The notes under the pieces: generated by a model
Databases searched by the model: none
Seen by the model: the letters and a program-made list of their open reading frames with translations, nothing else
What the model was told of the DNA's origin: nothing
Translations under genes and position numbers: made by a program
Part shown: piece by piece, positions 1-8,242 of the stretch
Numbering within the stretch: the stretch's first letter is position 1
Layout of the letters: each line of letters begins with the position of its first letter
From: Trachelipus rathkii
Taxonomy: Eukaryota > Arthropoda > Malacostraca > Isopoda > Trachelipodidae
Direction: 5' to 3'
Length of the DNA stretch: 13,741 bases
NCBI GenBank assembly: GCA_015478945.1
Contig: JABUQX010088620.1
Location: 35,001-48,741 of the forward strand

Positions 1-1554
1 ATTAATAATTTTACTATTAAATTATTATTATATATATATCTTATATATTAATATATTATTTTATATATTATTATTATATATATATATTATATATTATATA
101 TATTATTATATTAGTTATAATATTAATGTATATATGTATAATTTTTATTAATATTATATATTATATAATATTATTATATTATTATTATAATATATATATA
201 TATATTATATACTTATATATTTATAATATAGTATATATTATATATTGATATATTATATTAATAATATTAAATAATTATGAAATACAATATTGATAATGAA
301 ATAATAGTAAAATTAGTTAATAAGTTTTTAATAATCTGATTATAATTATATTATATAAGCAATTTTACTATTTCCTATTTGAACATTATTTATATTATTA
401 TTAATATTAGTATTATACTTATTATTCATAATTATTATATAATTATTAATTATATTAATTATAAAATATTCATTATTATATTATACTTATTATTATAATT
501 TCATTATTAATTACTTATTAAATTATTATTAAATTATTATTAAATATTATTAATTAAGTTATTTATATTCATTATTATATTATTATTATTTTTATTATAA
601 TTATTATCTATATTATTATTATATTATTATTATATTATATTAATTTATTAATCATATTACCTTATATATTATTATATTATTATTGATAGTTAATTAATTT
701 ATAATATATTATATTATTATAAAATATTATATTATCATAGTATCATAATAGTATAATCAAATGAGTATATTATAATAATATTATTTATATTATTATAATA
801 TTATTATACATTATATATTATTATTATAGTTTATTATATTAATATATTAATGATAATATTGATGTATTATATTGATTATTAATATTATTATATTATATTT
901 AATATTTTATATTAATATATTATATATTATATATTATATATATATTATATACATTATATTATATACATATACACTTATACATTATATCATTAATACATCG
1001 TATACATTATATCATTATACATTATCATGTATTATATATTAATTATATATTATTATATATTATGTATATATATTATATATTATTATATATTTTATATATT
1101 ATTATATAATTATATAATATTATATAATATTATATAATATTATAATATTATATAATATTATATTTTTATAATATTGATATAATTATATAATATTATATAT
1201 TATTATAAGTATTATATATTTTATATATTATATATTATATAATATTAATTATTCATATACATATTATAATATCATATATATTATTATACTATTATATATA
1301 TAGTTATAGTTATTATTAATATTATATATAGATAATATGAATATATATATATTATATGTTTTATAATATTATATATTAATTATAATATATCTATATATTA
1401 TTATATATTAATATTAATCTTATAAAATATCTTATATACACTATTATTATTATATTTTGAGCATTATTATATAATAAAAATTATTATAACATTTTTTTTT
1501 TTTATATTTAAGATTATTTATTTGATAGTATATTCATTCCACATAAATATTATA

Positions 1555-1558
<4 letters not shown>

Positions 1559-1588
<30 letters not shown>
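1559..1588. repeat. (AT)15 microsatellite
   Basis: Fifteen uninterrupted AT dinucleotides lie inside the A/T-rich block. It is the longest perfect dinucleotide run in the first 3.5 kb; a second run of about 25 bp sits at 2432-2456. Confidence 0.95.
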
Positions 1589-1592
<4 letters not shown>

Positions 1593-2431
1593 TAATTATA
1601 CTTATATATTATATATTATATATTATATATTATATATATATTATAATATATATTTATATATTATATATAATATATATATATTATATATATAGTATTATAT
1701 ATTAATGATTACATATTATATATTAATATTATATATGTATATATTAATTTTATATTTTATATTTTTATTTTATATTTTTATATTTTATTATATATAGTTA
1801 TATTATAATATTATATCTTATATTTATATTCTATATTTATATATGATATTTTATATCTTATATGTTATATGTTATATATTTATATATTAATATTATATAT
1901 TTATTTTATATATATATATTATATAATTATATATTATCATATTATATATTATATATTTCTATATTATTATTATATATTAGTATATATAATATTATATTTA
2001 TTATATTAAATAGTTATATTCTGGACTTTTTATAGTAATTAAAGAATTAAAAAAATAGTTATATTTAATTAGTTTGTACTTTTATTTAATATTTTAATAG
2101 TTTTATATTTTATAATTTTATATCTTTATATTTTTATATTTTATATTTTAATATTTTGTTCCACATCGCATATAAGTAAAATTTTGTATGTTGTACATGC
2201 ATATTATATTATTATATATTATATATTCATATTACCTATTATATATCTTATTGATATTATTTATGACATAATATGTATTCATATATTAAATATTATATTT
2301 TAAAATTATAAGATTTTAAATTTTACTATTATTTTACGTATATACTTAACTATTATTATTATATTGTTATAAATTTTATATTTATATATTATGATATTAT
2401 GATATTATATATTATATTTTATTTATACTAT

Positions 2432-2463
<32 letters not shown>

Positions 2464-3270
2464 TATCATATTATATATAAATTAATATAGCTTTCGTAAT
2501 AATTATTATATATTATATATTAAAATTACATAAAATAAATTATACATTATTTGAAGAATTTCTATGCTTATTTTATATTTTTATCACAGAAATACTTAAT
2601 ATTAATATGTTGTTAATATTTTAATCTTATATTTAATATCTTATATTATATTTTATTATTTATATTTTAATTTTATTTATATTTTATATTTTATATTTAT
2701 TTTTTATATTTTATATTTTATTTTATATTTTATATTTTAATTTTATATTTTATTCTTTATATTTTAATATTTTATATATTAAATATTATATTTTAAGTAT
2801 TATTATTTTTAAAATATTATATTTTTAAATTTATTTTAATATTATATTTTAAATTTTATATTTTTAAATATTATATTTTAAATATATATTTTACAGTATT
2901 ATAAAATATAATATTCTATTAAATTTATTATATTCTTAACAATATATTAAAAGAGCAAATTTTAATATTAAGATTTCAAAATATTATATTTAAATATCAT
3001 ATTAATTTTATTATAAAATATAATACTTTTAAATATTAATATTTTAGGATTTTCACGGTTTACATGATGGACTTTAAGATTTATATTTTAAATATTATAT
3101 TGTTAAATATTATATTGTTAACTATTATATTTTAAATATTCTATTGTTAAACTTATATTTTAAATATATATTTTAAATATTATTTTACATATTATATTAT
3201 AAATATTTATTTATTAAATATCTTTGAATATAAATATTTGTATATATTTATATGTTTTATATATTTATTT

Positions 3271-3354
3271 TATATATTATATTTTATATATTATATTTTA
3301 TATATTATATTTTATATATTATATTTTATATATTATATTTTATATATTATATTT
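3271..3354. repeat. Tandem array: six perfect copies of a 14-bp unit
   Basis: The 14-mer TATATATTATATTT repeats six times without a mismatch (units start at 3271, 3285, 3299, 3313, 3327 and 3341). It then decays into related but irregular copies up to about 3430. Perfect copies inside otherwise degenerate A/T DNA suggest recent slippage or unequal exchange. The tyrosine/isoleucine-rich frames over this array are by-products of the repeat. Confidence 0.9.
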
Positions 3355-3521
3355 TATATATTTTATATTTTATATTATTTATTTTTATATATTATATTTT
3401 ATATATTAATATTTTATATATTATATTTATATTATGTCATACTTATTAAATATTTCTCAAAATATTCGACACTTTTTCTATATGACGATATTTTCGACAC
3501 TAATATTTTCATTATATTAAT

Positions 3522-3592
3522 TATAGGGGGTGCAACTTCTTAAATATAAACATCGTTGGGGGTACGCGATCAAAAATGTTTGGAGACCGCTG
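3522..3592 (-). mobile_element. hAT-type transposon terminus (element A), internal part missing
   Basis: The sequence ends GGGGGTACGCGATC...TTTGGAGACCGCTG. Read on the minus strand it starts CAGCGGTCTCCAAAC and runs to GCGTACCCCC, the look of terminal inverted repeats of animal hAT elements (CAG-GGTTCCCAAA type). Its first 14 bases match the adjacent element B terminus at 11 of 14 positions. An 8-bp motif of hAT target type, CTCTAGAC, follows immediately. No other end of this element is visible: upstream is only A/T repeat, so A is a stub of about 70 bp. The family assignment rests on the end sequence alone. Confidence 0.6.
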
Positions 3593-3607
3593 CTCTAGAC
3601 TCTAGAC
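3593..3607. repeat. Two overlapping copies of CTCTAGAC between two hAT ends
   Basis: CTCTAGAC occurs at 3593-3600 and again at 3600-3607, sharing one C. The first copy directly follows the CTG end of element A; the second directly precedes the CAG start of element B. It fits the 8-bp hAT target pattern nTnnnnAn and also has TA at its centre. These are likely target-site duplications, but their distal partners are not visible in this window. Confidence 0.6.
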
Positions 3608-3807
3608 CAGGGGTTCCCAAAGTGGGTGCCGGCACATTTTTCAATTTTCATTAAAATTTTGGAGTTAAGTAGTACAATTCGTTTTTATTATATGGCAACA
3701 CCATTATTATGCATCGTCTACTACTCGTCGGCCATTTTGCTTGTAGTCACCTAGTGCGCTTTATTTCTTCAGGTAGGTTCATCCATGATGGAGAATAATT
3801 TCTAAAA

Positions 3808-3995
3808 ATGAAAATGCACGAACTGAAGCTTCCATCTTTATTGTCACAAGTTTATATATTGCAAAAAATGGAAAACTCGCATACTTTGCCTCGAACATTA
3901 ATTAAAGCCTTGCGTGAAGATGATGTTAGTTTGGCATTTTGTTCAAAGGATAAGAACATTGATAGCTGTGCAGCCTATAAATACACACTATAAGT
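3808..3995 (+). pseudogene. hAT transposase relic (ZBED5/SCAND3-like), N-terminal fragment
   Basis: An open frame of 61 codons reads ...LQKMENSHTLPRTLIKA... and ends ...DSCAAYKYTL before a stop. The HT[I/L]xxxLIK pattern resembles the segment upstream of the catalytic core in ZBED5/SCAND3-type hAT transposases, the family from which several domesticated vertebrate genes arose. Just past the stop, the sequence would continue into the block at 8235 (frame reading INTISEAVEKELI) if element C were removed, which fits the family's S-N-x-T-I-S-x-x region. Alone the fragment matches weakly; the assignment depends on the much clearer downstream part. Confidence 0.5.
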
Positions 3996-4003
3996 ATGCG
4001 AAT
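3996..4003. repeat. Left target-site duplication of element C (ATGCGAAT)
   Basis: The eight bases ATGCGAAT directly precede the TAGG start of element C, and the identical octamer follows its CCTA end at 8235-8242. Length and pattern (nTnnnnAn) fit the target preference of hAT transposases. Confidence 0.88.
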
Positions 4004-4115
4004 TAGGTCACCCAGACCGGGCTTGGAATTTTGCCGGCGGCCGGGCCGGGCCGGGCTGCTGCTAATTTCAGCGGGCCGGGCTGGGCCGGGGCCCGGGGCC
4101 GGGCCGGGGTTACTA
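4004..4115 (+). repeat. GC-rich left terminal region of element C
   Basis: The terminus TAGGTCACCCAGACCGGGC is followed by repeated CCGGG and GGCCGGG motifs to about 4113, next to almost pure A/T DNA. The right end has a related region in inverted orientation. Clustered short repeats close to both ends are typical of hAT subterminal regions, where transposase binds; that role is inferred here. Confidence 0.75.
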
Positions 4116-4359
4116 AAATTAGAATTAAGTAAAAAACACTGAAAATCTTAAAACTGAGGATGAAAATTAAATTATAATGTTTATTTCATTAATAATTAAG
4201 TTTAAAAAAACAGAATAAATTTATTGATTAATAAATGATAATTTTTCAAAGAAAATTCAAGAGACCAATTTAAATTTGTATTAATAATTAGTTTTATTAA
4301 CTTTATTTAACTAAAATAAATATAAATAAAAAAATTATTATGCTTGTTATTATATATTA
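4116..4359. other. A/T-rich unique spacer inside element C, left side
   Basis: About 240 bp of A/T-rich sequence of normal complexity (AAAACTGAGGATG..., ...GAGACCAATTTAAATTTG) separates the GC-rich end from the TA tract. No frame or motif is recognisable. It does not visibly pair with the right-hand spacer at 7741-8144, so element C's self-complementarity is not continuous through here. Confidence 0.6.
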
Positions 4360-4432
4360 TATATATATAATATACTATATAATATATATTATAGTACTAT
4401 ATATTTATTATATATATATATATATATTATAG

Positions 4433-4497
<65 letters not shown>

Positions 4498-4541
4498 TTT
4501 ATAATTATATATATATATATATATATATAATATAATATAAA

Positions 4542-4573
<32 letters not shown>

Positions 4574-4660
4574 TATATATATATTATATATATATTATAT
4601 ATAGTATAATATATATAATATATATATTATATACTATATAGTATATATATTAAGAACTAC
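4360..4660. repeat. Left (TA)n tract flanking the palindrome
   Basis: This stretch is nearly all TA dinucleotides, with the longest pure run at about 4438-4490 and scattered TAATA/ATTATA interruptions. It mirrors the tract at 7391-7735 on the other side of the palindrome. Such tracts are self-complementary and can extrude as cruciforms; they are also common landing sites of TA-targeting elements. Confidence 0.9.
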
Positions 4661-5934
4661 TTTGTCGTATTGATATATTTACTTTAGAGAGGAAGCCCTT
4701 GGATCTTTTTTGTAATTATGCTTTAGTCACTTCATTTATTACTAAATGTACAAATTAAAAAAACATTGTTAAAGACTATTTTTTTTTTTAATGAAATAAA
4801 TTTTAAAAAGGGAAAGCTAAATTTTCGTCCCCGGACCGCGAGACCTCTTCAGGCTAACGGACTGGATTTCTTTCTTGATCTTCATCAGTTCAAATGTGTT
4901 TCAGTTGGTCTGCTATTTTCTTCATGTGTTGTTGAAAATAATTTTGATGTTTTAAGATATTCATTTGGTATAAAATCTATCTTAAACCATCACCGGATGG
5001 CTTAATTGTAGTTGTTTTACTATTATAAAAAAAAAGGTTTCCATGATTTTGCGATGGTTCGTGTGTGATTGAATCACTTTCTGATCACTTTAAATATTGT
5101 TGAATAATTGATAGAGTGGCTGTGTTACGCCTTTGGACTTGTTAAAGCTGAATTTATGCGGTCCTTGTGCAGGTCATCTGTATGTTGATGTTTTTTCTTC
5201 TTTGCCAATCTATGCTTTCACTATATATGTTTTTATTGCAAGTATTGCAGGGGATGTATATATACAGCACACGAGGTAAGAAACTTTCTTTTCGTTTTGG
5301 AGTGTGGAAATGTTTTTTTAAGTGAATGATTATTTGATGAAATGAGGGTAATATATTTTTTGGTAATTTGTTTTAACGATATAGATGGTACTTGAGGAAT
5401 TCGGTAAAGAAGGGGTGTTGCTATTTTTTGTTGGGGAAAGGTGCTATAGTACCTCTTTTTGCTTTGTTAAATGCTTTGTGCATGAAAACTCAGGATAGTA
5501 ATGATTTTGAAAAGTATTGTGGCATGTAATTTTAGTTTCTTTGTGCTAGAAAGGGGAGAGGCATATTACGAAAGGCACGGAGAAATAGTAAAGACAAAAC
5601 AGCTAATTTTGTGCTTGGGGAATGATTAGATAGCCCAATGTATCTAGTTTGGTGCGAATGTTGCTTTTCTATATATAGTAAATTGCTAGTGGTTTGAGTT
5701 GTGCCAGGTTAATAAGGTATCGAGGAATGGGATAGAGTTTGTTGAACGGCATTTTATCGCATACTGAAACGAAGGGATGAATACGAATGAGTTAATCATA
5801 TATGTTTAAAACATCATTAGGTTTGGTGTTGTGAGGGAGGGAGACAAAAATGTCATCTACATTTCTAATCCATTAACTATTGTTTTAATAAAGGGGGGTA
5901 AAATACATGAAATTCTGTTATTCCTCATATAGTT

Positions 5935-5969
5935 CTGAGTATGGAAGACAGTGGGGATCCCATACTCAG
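5935..5969. repeat. Small hairpin nested in the left arm
   Basis: CTGAGTATGG (5935-5944) pairs perfectly with CCATACTCAG (5960-5969) around a 15-base loop containing GGGGATCC. The mirror copy in the right arm, at about 6130-6164 (CTAAGTATGGG with CCCATACTCAG), keeps the same hairpin with one mismatch. The sequence could therefore fold locally in each arm as well as across the large palindrome. Confidence 0.8.
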
Positions 5970-5999
5970 CGCATAAAGTTTGTTTGTAATATTTGCATT

Positions 6000-6101
6000 A
6001 AAATGAAAAGAAGTTATGTTGTAATGAGATATTGGCCTTCCCATTTCATATATTTAAAACAGCTCATTAATATCTCATTACAACATAACTTCTTTCATTT
6101 T
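6000..6101. repeat. Near-perfect inner stem and loop at the palindrome centre
   Basis: The 34 bases at 6000-6033 pair with 6069-6101 with a single one-base bulge; the core AAGTTATGTTGTAATGAGAT is uninterrupted. The 35-base loop (6034-6068, beginning GGCCTTCCCATTTC) is unpaired. This is the best-conserved part of the arms. If transcribed, it would make a hairpin of precursor-like size, but no promoter or processing signal is visible. Confidence 0.85.
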
Positions 6102-7390
6102 AATGGCAATATACAAACAAACTTTCGGCCTAAGTATGGGATCCCCACTGCTTCCCATACTCAGTAACATAATTTGTGCTAACAGAATTTTATCATATTT
6201 ACCCAACCCTTTATTAAATAATAGTTTTATGGATTAGATATGTAAGGATGACATTTTTGTTCTCCCTCCCTCCAGCACCAACCCTAATGCAGTGTCTACA
6301 AGTTATATTTAACCTCTATTCATCCTTCAGTTCAGTAATAACGATAGAAATGCTTCCAACAACTCGTATCCCTTCCCCGATACCTTAAATCACATGGAAT
6401 ATACAATCACTTGCAATTTACTATATGCTGGAAAACCAGACATCGCACCCAACTATATTAGCATTGGCTATTTAATCATTTATCAAGATATTCAGCCAAC
6501 GCAGCTCTGATATTTTCTCCGTGCTTTTGGTATATTGCTTTCGGATGCTTTGCACAAGGGAACAATCATCCACAACAATACCATTAAAACCATTTACTCG
6601 CCTGATTTTGTATAAAAAGCATTTGTGATAGAGACGAGAGTGGTACTCTAGCATCCTTCCCCCAATAGCACACTCCTTACCAATTTCTCAATTACATTAT
6701 ATAGTTAGAACAAATATTACCCAAAACAAATATTAACCTGCATCTATCAAATACACATCACTTAAAAAACATCTCAACCCCCAAAACGAATGAAGAAAAA
6801 ATCTCCCCAAGAGCTGTAATATTTCATCCCCTGCAATACTTGCAATAACATATTATAGGTGAAACCATAGATTTGCAAAAGAAGAAAAAATCAACTACAG
6901 ATACCTCGTAGCAAGGACAGCATAAATCTCAGCTTTAAACCACGTCATAGGCGTAAGCACAGGTCACTCTAGTCAATATCAACATATAAAGATAATCAGA
7001 AAATATAAATCACACGAGACCATCGCCAAAATTCATGGAATCCTTGCGATTGTATAATGAGTAACAACTACAATAAGCATCCGGTGAAGTTAAGATCTCA
7101 TTTATACAAAATGAATATCTGAAAAATCTCAAAATAGTTTCAACAACACACAAAAACAATAGCAGTCCAACTGAAACACACTTGAACTGATGAAGTCAAG
7201 AAAGAAATCCAGTCCCTTAGCCTGAAGAGGTCTCGCGTGTCGGGACGAAAATGAGCTTTCCTTTTTAAAATTTATTTCATTAAAAAAAAGTGTCTTTAAC
7301 AATGTTTTTAATTTGCGTACATTTAGTAATAAATGAAGTGACAGTAAAGCATAACACTGAAAAAGAGAATCCAAGGGCTTTCTCTCTAAA

Positions 7391-7407
7391 GTATATTATA
7401 CTATATA

Positions 7408-7489
<82 letters not shown>

Positions 7490-7735
7490 TATATATATAT
7501 ATATATCTATTATATATATAATTATATAATATACAAGTATATATATTATAATATTAACTATATATTATATATAATAATAATAGTATATATATATATATAT
7601 ATATATATAGTATATATATATATATTATTAATATATATATATATATTATTATATATTAATATATATATAATAATAATATATACTATATATAATATATATA
7701 TATATATTATCGTATATATTATATAATATATATAA
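7391..7735. repeat. Right (TA)n tract flanking the palindrome
   Basis: It consists almost wholly of TA repeats with TAATAA and ATTATA interruptions, and starts exactly where the right palindrome arm ends (CTCTCTAAAGTATATTATACTA...). It mirrors the left tract. The tyrosine/isoleucine-rich open frame that enters it from 7290 is a repeat artefact. Confidence 0.9.
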
Positions 7736-8144
7736 CATATTAATTCAATTTAAAATAATATATTTTAAAAAGAGATTTCGGAAAAATTCATTTGATTTTC
7801 TTGAAAGATATTTACTCTGTAAATAAATAAATACATTAATATCTTACATTATATTTATTTCCTTTTCCTGAATTTTCGTTTGGCTGAAAATTTCGAATTT
7901 TTATGTTAAAAACTCGGAAAAATTATAATTTGGCCTCAATTTTATTGTGAAATCATAGTAATACCAAAAAAAAAATTTACATTTAAGGTATGTTTATATA
8001 TTTTCATCAATTATTAACAAAGGAGTAATGGAAGTCAATTATCTTTTTTATTTTGTTGTTTTTTTTGGAAAAAATTCCAAACCCCGAAGACTTCCCCATT
8101 ATTTATGTAAATGTCACCCAAGTAAAAATAGTGTTTTGCCTGGT
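7736..8144. other. A/T-rich unique spacer inside element C, right side
   Basis: About 400 bp of A/T-rich but non-repetitive sequence lies between the TA tract and the GC-rich end. No protein motif is visible; frames starting near 8028 and 8053 only run into the GC-rich terminal repeats and are not credible genes. At 8113-8120 GTCACCCA recurs in the same orientation as at the left terminus (4007-4014). Confidence 0.6.
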
Positions 8145-8234
8145 TTTTGGCCGGGCCGGGGGGCGGGGCCGGTCGCTAAAATGGCCGGGGTTAGCCGCCG
8201 GGGCCGGTGCCGGGGCCGGGCCCGGTCGTTCCTA
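8145..8234 (-). repeat. GC-rich right terminal region of element C
   Basis: Dense GGCCGGG and CGGGGCCGG motifs run from about 8150 to the terminus ...CCCGGTCGTTCCTA. Read on the minus strand it starts TAGGAACGACCGGGCCCGG, matching the left terminus with small gaps. The two ends resemble each other in composition and motif rather than base by base, so the repeats are diverged or built from expanded CCGGG units. Confidence 0.75.
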
Positions 8235-8242
8235 ATGCGAAT
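8235..8242. repeat. Right target-site duplication of element C (ATGCGAAT)
   Basis: It is identical to the octamer at 3996-4003 and directly abuts the CCTA end of element C. Transposase-like sequence of element B (INTISEAVEKELI) continues immediately after it. Confidence 0.88.

Larger units (their letters stand above)
1..3521. repeat. A/T-only low-complexity block of 3.5 kb
   Basis: The stretch is built almost entirely of TA, TTA, TAAT and TTTTA strings, with G or C only every few tens of bases. No gene, RNA or transposon motif can be seen. The short open frames near 3224-3543 translate to Tyr/Ile/Leu/Phe runs only, as expected from TATATTT repeats. A and T look balanced up to about 2630; from there to 3440 the plus strand becomes visibly T-rich (TTTTATATTTTA strings). 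A few islands of ordinary complexity occur near 2022-2045, 2158-2205 and 3046-3085, but none is recognisable. The block stops at about 3521, where the first hAT-type sequence starts. Confidence 0.9.
3608..4003 (+). mobile_element. 5' part of hAT element B, up to the insertion point of element C
   Basis: It begins CAGGGGTTCCCAAAGTGGG, a hAT-type terminus, preceded by an 8-bp target-like motif. About 200 bp of apparently noncoding leader (3608-3805) follows, then decayed transposase coding sequence. The first part of the usual protein, including the N-terminal BED zinc finger of the family, is not recognisable, so the 5' end is probably internally deleted. Element C interrupts B after 4003 and B resumes at 8243. 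A matching 3' terminal repeat was not found downstream. Confidence 0.65.
4680..7393. repeat. Imperfect 2.7-kb palindrome (long inverted repeat) with 35-bp loop
   Basis: The left arm (4680-6033) is complementary to the right arm (6069-7393) along almost its whole length. Anchor pairs: TACTTTAGAGAG at 4680 with the complement ending at 7393; CGCGAGACCTCTTCAGGCTA in the left arm near 4838 with 7215-7236 on the right; a perfect 24-bp pair at 5233-5256 and 6825-6848; and an almost perfect inner stem at 6000-6033 and 6069-6101. By eye the arms agree at roughly three quarters to four fifths of positions, with many small indels and the best match near the centre. No protein family is recognisable in either arm. 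It may be an element with very long terminal repeats and almost no interior, or a hairpin made by fold-back replication. Confidence 0.88.
4004..8234. mobile_element. Element C: non-autonomous hAT-type foldback transposon, 4231 bp
   Basis: The ends read TAGGTCACCCAGACCGGGC on the left and, on the minus strand of the right end, TAGGAACGACCGGGC. They share TAGG, AC and GACCGGGC with small gaps. Each end continues into about 90-110 bp of (CCGGG)n-rich DNA. Perfect 8-bp duplications flank the element, and it lies inside another transposon's transposase relic, which confirms its borders. Inside, in order, are A/T-rich unique DNA, a (TA)n tract, a 2.7-kb imperfect palindrome, a second (TA)n tract and more A/T-rich unique DNA. 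No transposase domain is visible, so mobility would have needed a hAT transposase supplied in trans. The palindrome could be a separate insertion into a TA array inside a smaller C element. Confidence 0.8.

Noticed and set aside
1..3521. Mitochondrial or plastid-like A/T-rich insertion, or a replication origin
   Set aside because: No rRNA, tRNA or organellar protein motif could be found; A/T richness alone does not support either claim.
3224..3543. Open frames of 61-101 codons in the A/T block
   Set aside because: They translate TATATTTTA repeats into Tyr/Ile/Leu/Phe strings in all three plus frames; there is no codon structure or motif.
4014..4113. CpG-island promoter
   Set aside because: The GC-rich stretch is a simple CCGGG repeat at a transposon end, with no gene start next to it.
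6034..6068. Functional microRNA gene at the palindrome loop
   Set aside because: The stem continues for over 1 kb, unlike a microRNA precursor, and no promoter or conserved mature sequence can be argued from the window alone.
5907..6167. 86-codon frame across the palindrome centre
   Set aside because: It reads through both arms of an inverted repeat and the loop; a hairpin gives such frames by chance and no motif is seen.
6472..6654. 60-codon minus-strand frame in the right arm
   Set aside because: The corresponding part of the left arm has stops and indels in the same frame, so the coding potential is not shared between arms, and no family is recognisable.
7290..7529. 79-codon plus-strand frame running from the right palindrome arm into (TA)n
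   Set aside because: Most of it is a Tyr-Ile repeat from TATATA; it is a repeat artefact.
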